From assembly GCF_036504375.1 (NCBI RefSeq), contig NZ_DASXVH010000042.1:1-27176 (forward strand): DNA of 27,176 nt, given 5' to 3'. The stretch comes from Novimethylophilus sp036504375 (lineage in GTDB: Bacteria > Pseudomonadota > Gammaproteobacteria > Burkholderiales > Methylophilaceae). The position numbers and the translations under genes are program-made. The first letter of the stretch is position 1, and each line of letters starts with the position of its first letter. Positions 23,066 through 27,176 of this stretch are shown here, piece by piece. The notes under the pieces are model-generated. The model was given only the letters and a program-made list of their open reading frames with translations, was not told the origin of the DNA and did not search any database.

Positions 23066-24277
23066 TCAAACCTTGGCAGTCGTCGCCGTGACCGAACCCC
23101 AGGTGGTGCGCCAGCGCATCTTGACACTGGAGAGGCCCATCATCGCCAGGATCGCGAGCCCGGCAAAAATCATCAGGCCGGCCTGGTAGCTGCCAGTAAC
23201 TTGCCTGGAATAGCCGAGGCTGGATGCCAGGTAAAAACCGCCGACGCCTCCCGCCATGCCGACCAGGCCGGTCATCACGCCGATTTCCTTGCGGAAGCGC
23301 TGCGGCACCAGCTGGAACACCGCACCGTTGCCCATCCCCAGCGACAGCATTGCCGCCACGACTACGGCCAGACCGATGAGCGGCTGTGCCAATCCGAAAC
23401 TGAGAATGAACAGGAACGTGGCCGCGCAGGTATACATAACCAGCAAGGTGCGAATGCCGCCGATGCGGTCGGCCACATTGCCGCCTACCGGCCGCACCAG
23501 CGAACCGGCAAATACGCAGGCCGCGGTGAAATAGCCTGAAACTACGGGCGACAGGCCATACTGGTCGTGGAAATAAATCGTCAGCGACGACGCCAGGCCG
23601 ACGAAACCGCCGAAAGTGACGCTGTAGAAGAACATGAACCACCAGGCATCCTTGTCCTTGAGCACGTTGAGGTACTGGTGCAGCGACTTGGAAGGTGGCG
23701 CGTCCGGACTATCCTTGGCAAAAATCGCATAGACCACCAGGGCGAACGCCAGCGGAATGAGCGCGAGACCGAACACGTTATTCCAGCCGTATGCCACCGC
23801 GAGACCAGGCGCAAACAGCGCGGCCAGCGCGGTACCCGAGTTGCCGGCGCCGGCGATCCCGAGCGCGGTACCCTGATGCTCGGGCGGATACCAGCGCGAA
23901 GCCAGCGGCAGCGCCACTGCGAACGCCGCACCGGCGACGCCGAGGAATACGCCCAGCAGCAAGGTCTGCTGATAGCTGTGAATCCCATGCAACCACGCGA
24001 ACAGCAGCGCCGCCAGCACGATAACCTGGCCGATCAGGCCGGCCTTCTTCGGCTGCAAGTGGTCGACCAGCACGCCCATCACGATACGCAGCAGCGCCCC
24101 GGAAAGCACCGGGGTCGCGACCATCAGGCCCTTCTGCGCCGGCGTCAGGTGCAAATCGGAGGAAATCTGCACCGCCAATGGGCCCAGCAGCACCCACACC
24201 ATGAAGCTCAAATCGAAATACAGGAACGAAGCGAATAAGGTCGGCCTGTGGCCGGCTTGCCAGAAACTGCTTTGCAT
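23066..24277 (-). CDS. narK: Nitrate/nitrite MFS transporter NarK/NasA type
   Basis: A 403-residue major-facilitator protein with about 12 hydrophobic segments. The two nitrate-signature glycine-rich helices are visible: GAGNSGTALAALFAPGLA in the first half and GMAGGVGGFYLASSLGYS in the second. It opens with FASFLYFDLSFMVWVLLGPL, typical of NarK. The ATG at 24277 has AGAGGA at good spacing; the in-frame ATG at 24301 does not. It follows nirB by 76 bases with a strong hairpin between them. In an assimilatory operon it most likely imports nitrate, though nitrite export cannot be excluded. Pseudomonas aeruginosa calls the equivalent gene nasA. Confidence 0.92.
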   Translation of the reverse strand: MQSSFWQAGHRPTLFASFLYFDLSFMVWVLLGPLAVQISSDLHLTPAQKGLMVATPVLSGALLRIVMGVLVDHLQPKKAGLIGQVIVLAALLFAWLHGIHSYQQTLLLGVFLGVAGAAFAVALPLASRWYPPEHQGTALGIAGAGNSGTALAALFAPGLAVAYGWNNVFGLALIPLAFALVVYAIFAKDSPDAPPSKSLHQYLNVLKDKDAWWFMFFYSVTFGGFVGLASSLTIYFHDQYGLSPVVSGYFTAACVFAGSLVRPVGGNVADRIGGIRTLLVMYTCAATFLFILSFGLAQPLIGLAVVVAAMLSLGMGNGAVFQLVPQRFRKEIGVMTGLVGMAGGVGGFYLASSLGYSRQVTGSYQAGLMIFAGLAILAMMGLSSVKMRWRTTWGSVTATTAKV

Positions 24278-24307
24278 GATTAATCCTCTCAGAAACTTCA
24301 ACTGACC

Positions 24308-24336
24308 GTGGTGCGTACGCTATTCGTACGCACCAC
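24308..24336. repeat. Perfect hairpin between nirB and narK
   Basis: GTGGTGCGTACG, a five-base loop CTATT, then CGTACGCACCAC: a perfect 12-base stem. There is no T-run after it on the operon strand, so it is not a classical terminator. It may protect the upstream nirB mRNA, set the nirB to narK ratio, or be a repetitive extragenic palindrome. Confidence 0.7.
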
Positions 24337-24353
24337 TATGCTATGCCGGGCAA

Positions 24354-26780
24354 TCAAACGCTGATCGGCTCGAACTCGCGGCGCGCCTCGCCCTGGACGG
24401 TGCGTTGCGCCCATGGGTCTGGCGTCCCCTGCACCGCATAGAGCAGCCGCTCGTAGAGTGCACGGCGGCCTTCGGCGTCTTCGACGATGTGCTTCTTGAC
24501 GTACTCCAGGCCGACGCGCTCGATCCAGTGCACGGTGCGGTCGAGGTAGCGCGCCTCTTCGCGGTAGAGCTGGATGAAGGCGCCGGAGTACTCCAGCACC
24601 TGCTCATGCGTTTCCACCTTGCACAGGAACTGCGCCACCTCGGTCTTGATGCCGCCGTTGCCGCCGACATAGATTTCCCAGCCGGAATCGACGCCGATGA
24701 TGCCGACGTCCTTGATGCCAGATTCGGCGCAGTTGCGCGGGCAGCCGGACACCGCAAGCTTGACCTTGTGCGGCGCCCACATATGGTCGAAAGCGCGCTC
24801 CAGCTCGACGCCCATGCGCGTCGAATCCTGCGTGCCGAAGCGGCAGAACTCAGAACCGACGCAGGTCTTCACGGTGCGCAGCGCCTTGCCATAGGCATAA
24901 CCGGACGGCATGTCGAGGTCGGCCCACACCTTGGGCAGGTCGTCCTTCTTGACGCCCAAGAGGTCGATGCGCTGGCCGCCGGTGACCTTCACCATCGGGA
25001 TCGCGTACTTGTCGGCAACGTCGGCGATCTTGCGCAGTTGATCCGGGGACGTAATGCCGCCGTACATGCGCGGGATCACCGAATAAGTGCCGTCCTTCTG
25101 GATGTTGGCGTGCGCGCGCTCGTTGATGAAGCGCGACTGCGGATCGTCCTCGGCCTCGTGCGGCCAGGTGGAAATCAGATAATAGTTGAGCGCGGGACGG
25201 CAGCTCGCGCAGCCGTTGGGCGTATGCCAGTCCATGAACGCCATCGCTTCGGGAATGTTGAGCAGCTTCTGCTCGCGGATGATCTGGCGCACTTCCTCGT
25301 GCGTCTTGTCGGTACAGCCGCACATAGGACGCGAGGTGGACTGCGGCGCATAACCCCCACCCAGCGTGGAAGCGAGAATCTGCTCCACCAGCCCGGTACA
25401 GGAGCCGCACGAGGCCGAGGCCTTGGTGTTCTTGCGCACGTCGTCCAGCGTAAACAGGCCCTTTTCCTTGATGGCCTTGACGATGGTGCCCTTGCATACG
25501 CCGTTGCAGCCGCAGACTTCCATGTCGTCGGTCATCGCCGCCGCCTTGTTCTGGCCGGCATGACCGGTATTGCCCAGGCTGGATTGACCGAACATCAGGT
25601 GATCGCGCACTTCCGCAATACTCTTGCCGTCGCGCAGCAGCTGGAAATACCAGCCGCCGTCGACAGTGTCGCCGTATAGCACGCTGCCGACGATTTTATC
25701 GTCTTTAATCACCAGCTTCTTGTAGACGCCGCCGACCGCATCGTGCAAAACAATTTCTTCGGTATCTTCGCCGCCGCTGAAATCGCCTGCCGAGAACAGG
25801 TCGATGCCGGTGACCTTGAGCTTGGTCGAAGTCACCGAACCGGTGTAGCGGCCGATACCGAAGTTGGCAAGGTGCGTGGCGCACACCTTGCCCATTTCAA
25901 ACAGGGGAGCAACCAGGCCGTAAGTCGTGTTGCGATGCGCCACGCACTCGCCTACCGCATAAATGCGCGGATCGTAGGTCTGCATGGTGTCGTTGACGAC
26001 AATGCCGCGGTTGCAATAAATGCCCGCGGATTTGGCAAGGTCGATGTTGGGGCGTATGCCCACGGCCATGACCACGATATCGGCCGGCACTTCCTGGCCG
26101 TCCTTGAAACGCACCGCCTTGACGCGGCCGTTCTCGCCGACCAGCTGCTCGGTATGTTTTTCCAGCAGGAACTTGAGGCCTTTTTCTTCGAGCGACTTTT
26201 GCAGCATTTTGCCCGCCACATGGTCCAGCTGGCGCTCCATCAGCCAGCCGTGGATATGCACCACGGTCACGTCCATGCCGCGTATCGCCAGGCCGTTGGC
26301 GGCTTCCAGGCCCAGCAGGCCGCCGCCGATAACGACCGCATGCTTGTGCATGGAGGATGCCTCTATCATCGTGTCCACGTCCTTGATATCGCGGAAGCCG
26401 ATCACGCCTTCGAGGTCGTTGCCCGGTACCGGCAAGATGAACGGATCGGAACCGGTCGCCAGTAGCAGGCGGTCGTACTCCGCCGTGGTACCGTCTTCAG
26501 CAATGACCATGCGCTTGACGCGGTCGATCTTGGTAATCTTCTTGCCGGTGTGCAGGGTGATACCGTTCTCGGCATACCATTCGCGGCTGTTCAGAATGAT
26601 ATCGTTGATGGTTTGCTCGCCCGCCAGGACAGGAGAAAGCAGAATGCGGTTGTAGTTCGGATGCGGCTCGGCGCCGAATACGGTAATCTCATACAGATCG
26701 GGGCTTATCTTAAGCAACTCTTCGAGGGTCCGCATCCCGGCCATGCCGTTGCCGACCATTACTAGCTTCATCTTTTTCAT
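24354..26780 (-). CDS. nirB: NAD(P)H nitrite reductase large subunit NirB
   Basis: An 808-residue cytoplasmic enzyme that reduces nitrite to ammonium with six electrons from NAD(P)H. Domains in order: FAD-binding (KLVMVGNGMAGMRTLEELL from residue 5); NAD-binding (HAVVIGGGLLGLEAANGLA at about 147-165); the BFD-type [2Fe-2S] domain (Cys 423, 425, 429, then Cys 458 and 461 in SCGSC); and the sirohaem/[4Fe-4S] domain with CVGSEFC (640-646) and CPRNC (680-684). All cofactor ligands are intact and the length is normal. The ATG at 26780 with AGAGGAG before it is chosen over an upstream in-frame ATG at 26840. It is the first gene of the nitrate operon, behind the sigma-54-type promoter at 26885. Confidence 0.95.
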   Translation of the reverse strand: MKKMKLVMVGNGMAGMRTLEELLKISPDLYEITVFGAEPHPNYNRILLSPVLAGEQTINDIILNSREWYAENGITLHTGKKITKIDRVKRMVIAEDGTTAEYDRLLLATGSDPFILPVPGNDLEGVIGFRDIKDVDTMIEASSMHKHAVVIGGGLLGLEAANGLAIRGMDVTVVHIHGWLMERQLDHVAGKMLQKSLEEKGLKFLLEKHTEQLVGENGRVKAVRFKDGQEVPADIVVMAVGIRPNIDLAKSAGIYCNRGIVVNDTMQTYDPRIYAVGECVAHRNTTYGLVAPLFEMGKVCATHLANFGIGRYTGSVTSTKLKVTGIDLFSAGDFSGGEDTEEIVLHDAVGGVYKKLVIKDDKIVGSVLYGDTVDGGWYFQLLRDGKSIAEVRDHLMFGQSSLGNTGHAGQNKAAAMTDDMEVCGCNGVCKGTIVKAIKEKGLFTLDDVRKNTKASASCGSCTGLVEQILASTLGGGYAPQSTSRPMCGCTDKTHEEVRQIIREQKLLNIPEAMAFMDWHTPNGCASCRPALNYYLISTWPHEAEDDPQSRFINERAHANIQKDGTYSVIPRMYGGITSPDQLRKIADVADKYAIPMVKVTGGQRIDLLGVKKDDLPKVWADLDMPSGYAYGKALRTVKTCVGSEFCRFGTQDSTRMGVELERAFDHMWAPHKVKLAVSGCPRNCAESGIKDVGIIGVDSGWEIYVGGNGGIKTEVAQFLCKVETHEQVLEYSGAFIQLYREEARYLDRTVHWIERVGLEYVKKHIVEDAEGRRALYERLLYAVQGTPDPWAQRTVQGEARREFEPISV

Positions 26781-26884
26781 ACTGGCTCCTCTGTTTCTCA
26801 AATCCCTGAATCGCTGACCTGACGCACCAAATAGGCACAATTTAAAGCTGGTTTTTCTTGGGTCGCAATTTTCAACTCCCCTCT

Positions 26885-26900
26885 AGCAAGCCTCGTGCCA
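26885..26900 (-). promoter_or_regulatory. Sigma-54 (RpoN) promoter of the nirB operon
   Basis: On the minus strand: TGGCACG, four bases, TTGCT, an exact match to the recalled -24/-12 consensus TGGCACG-N4-TTGCW. Transcription would start near 26874, leaving a leader of about 94 bases before nirB. Sigma-54 promoters need an enhancer-binding activator, most likely NtrC given the gene content. Confidence 0.75.
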
Positions 26901-26917
26901 TATATTTTTATTTTATA

Positions 26918-26930
26918 AATCAACCACATA
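26918..26930 (+). promoter_or_regulatory. Possible IHF site
   Basis: AATCAACCACATA fits WATCAA-N4-TTR with one mismatch. It lies in an AT-rich stretch between the sigma-54 promoter and the upstream dyad, where IHF usually bends DNA at such promoters. The match is short and could be chance. Confidence 0.3.
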
Positions 26931-26976
26931 TTGTAAATGTACGATTGAATCAGGACTGAGTGCGCTTGGAAGCGGT

Positions 26977-27015
26977 GCACATGCACCACGTCGTGCTTAC
27001 GGGTGGTGCATGTGC
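26977..27015. promoter_or_regulatory. Large dyad upstream of the nirB promoter, possible NtrC enhancer
   Basis: GCACATGCACCAC at 26977-26989 and its exact reverse complement at 27003-27015, 13 bases apart. The arms contain TGCACC/GGTGCA, the half-sites of NtrC. The centre is about 122 bases upstream of the predicted start, a usual enhancer distance. The spacing between halves is longer than the standard 17-bp site, so the activator is not certain. It is also 22 bases past the neighbouring beta-barrel gene, but lacks a T-run, so it is not a good terminator. Confidence 0.5.
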
Positions 27016-27037
27016 GGTGCAAAAAATCGTCGAGACG

Positions 27038-27176
27038 CTAGAAGGTATACATAACCGTCAGCCAGAGCTTGTCGGTATTGCGGACCCTGGCGCGATTGCC
27101 GGCGACGGTATCGGCCACCGGCAACAGCGCATAGCGGTCGCCTTCGGTAAACTTGCCGTATTCGACCTTGGCGCTG
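27038..27176 (-). CDS. C-terminus of an outer-membrane beta-barrel protein (alginate-export-like)
   Basis: The frame runs in from the right edge and stops at TAG (27038-27040), giving the last 45 or so residues. They alternate in beta-strand fashion (KVEYGKFTEGDRYALLPVAD, NTDKLWLTVMYTF) and end in Phe, the signal for outer-membrane barrel insertion. The closing 'DKLWLT.MYTF' is what I recall for alginate-export-family porins, which sit near nitrate genes in several betaproteobacteria and could serve as the nitrate porin. Most of the gene is outside the window. Confidence 0.65.
   Translation of the reverse strand, partial: SAKVEYGKFTEGDRYALLPVADTVAGNRARVRNTDKLWLTVMYTF

Noticed and set aside
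26798..27022. 74-codon minus-strand frame upstream of nirB
   Set aside because: It overlaps the sigma-54 promoter and dyad, has no ribosome site and shows no protein-like pattern.
1..27176. CRISPR arrays, rRNA genes or riboswitches
   Set aside because: No regularly spaced repeats, rRNA signatures or recognisable aptamer cores were seen.

Overview
The window looks like a GC-rich betaproteobacterial chromosome. My guess, from gene content only, is a Nitrosomonadales/Gallionellales-type organism. The support is an assimilatory nitrate operon with a sigma-54-type promoter, a DUF3391/HD-GYP regulator, a tRNA-Leu carrying an Azoarcus-like group I intron, and a Ti/RP4-type (Tn4371-like) trb cluster. 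Nearly every protein gene is on the minus strand; the tRNA genes are on the plus strand.

Layout, left to right. (1) 1-2203: the 5' part of a DUF4197 gene, a small SAM methyltransferase and an HD-GYP protein. (2) 2674-3225: a tRNA-Leu(UAA) gene cut off after its anticodon stem, a spacer containing possible group I intron debris, then an intact tRNA-Leu(UAA) split by a 226-nt group I intron and closed by a terminator. (3) 3230-about 15510: the remains of an integrative conjugative element, transcribed traG'-copG-trbB-C-D-E-J-L-F-G-I-DUF2274-orf381. Seven junctions are four-base stop/start overlaps. traG has lost its N-terminal half including the Walker A loop, and no integrase, relaxase or replication genes are present, so this is probably a stranded mating-pair-formation module. 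(4) About 15510-18209: an unrecognised secreted protein with Leu-Lys-Gly repeats, and a decayed gene that directly follows narB. (5) 18214-26780: the nitrate assimilation operon, transcribed nirB-narK-PP2C/kinase-nirD-narB, with a sigma-54-type promoter, an IHF-like site and a large dyad upstream. (6) 27038-27176: the C-terminus of an outer-membrane beta-barrel protein.

How the genes work together: NarK imports nitrate, NarB reduces it to nitrite, and NirB with NirD reduces nitrite to ammonium. The fused phosphatase/kinase sits inside the operon and probably regulates it or its transporter. The sigma-54 promoter suggests nitrogen-status (NtrC) control.

Most notable observations. The gene after narB can be rebuilt as one secreted protein of about 307 aa by two small edits. 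One is precise removal of a 56-bp TA-flanked miniature inverted-repeat element (with one TA). The other is removal of one base from an A8 run. A second, inverted copy of the element lies about 0.75 kb away. The split tRNA-Leu next to a broken tRNA-Leu with intron-like debris is the other unusual locus. All assignments come from reading the sequence and from memory of the families; no database search was run.
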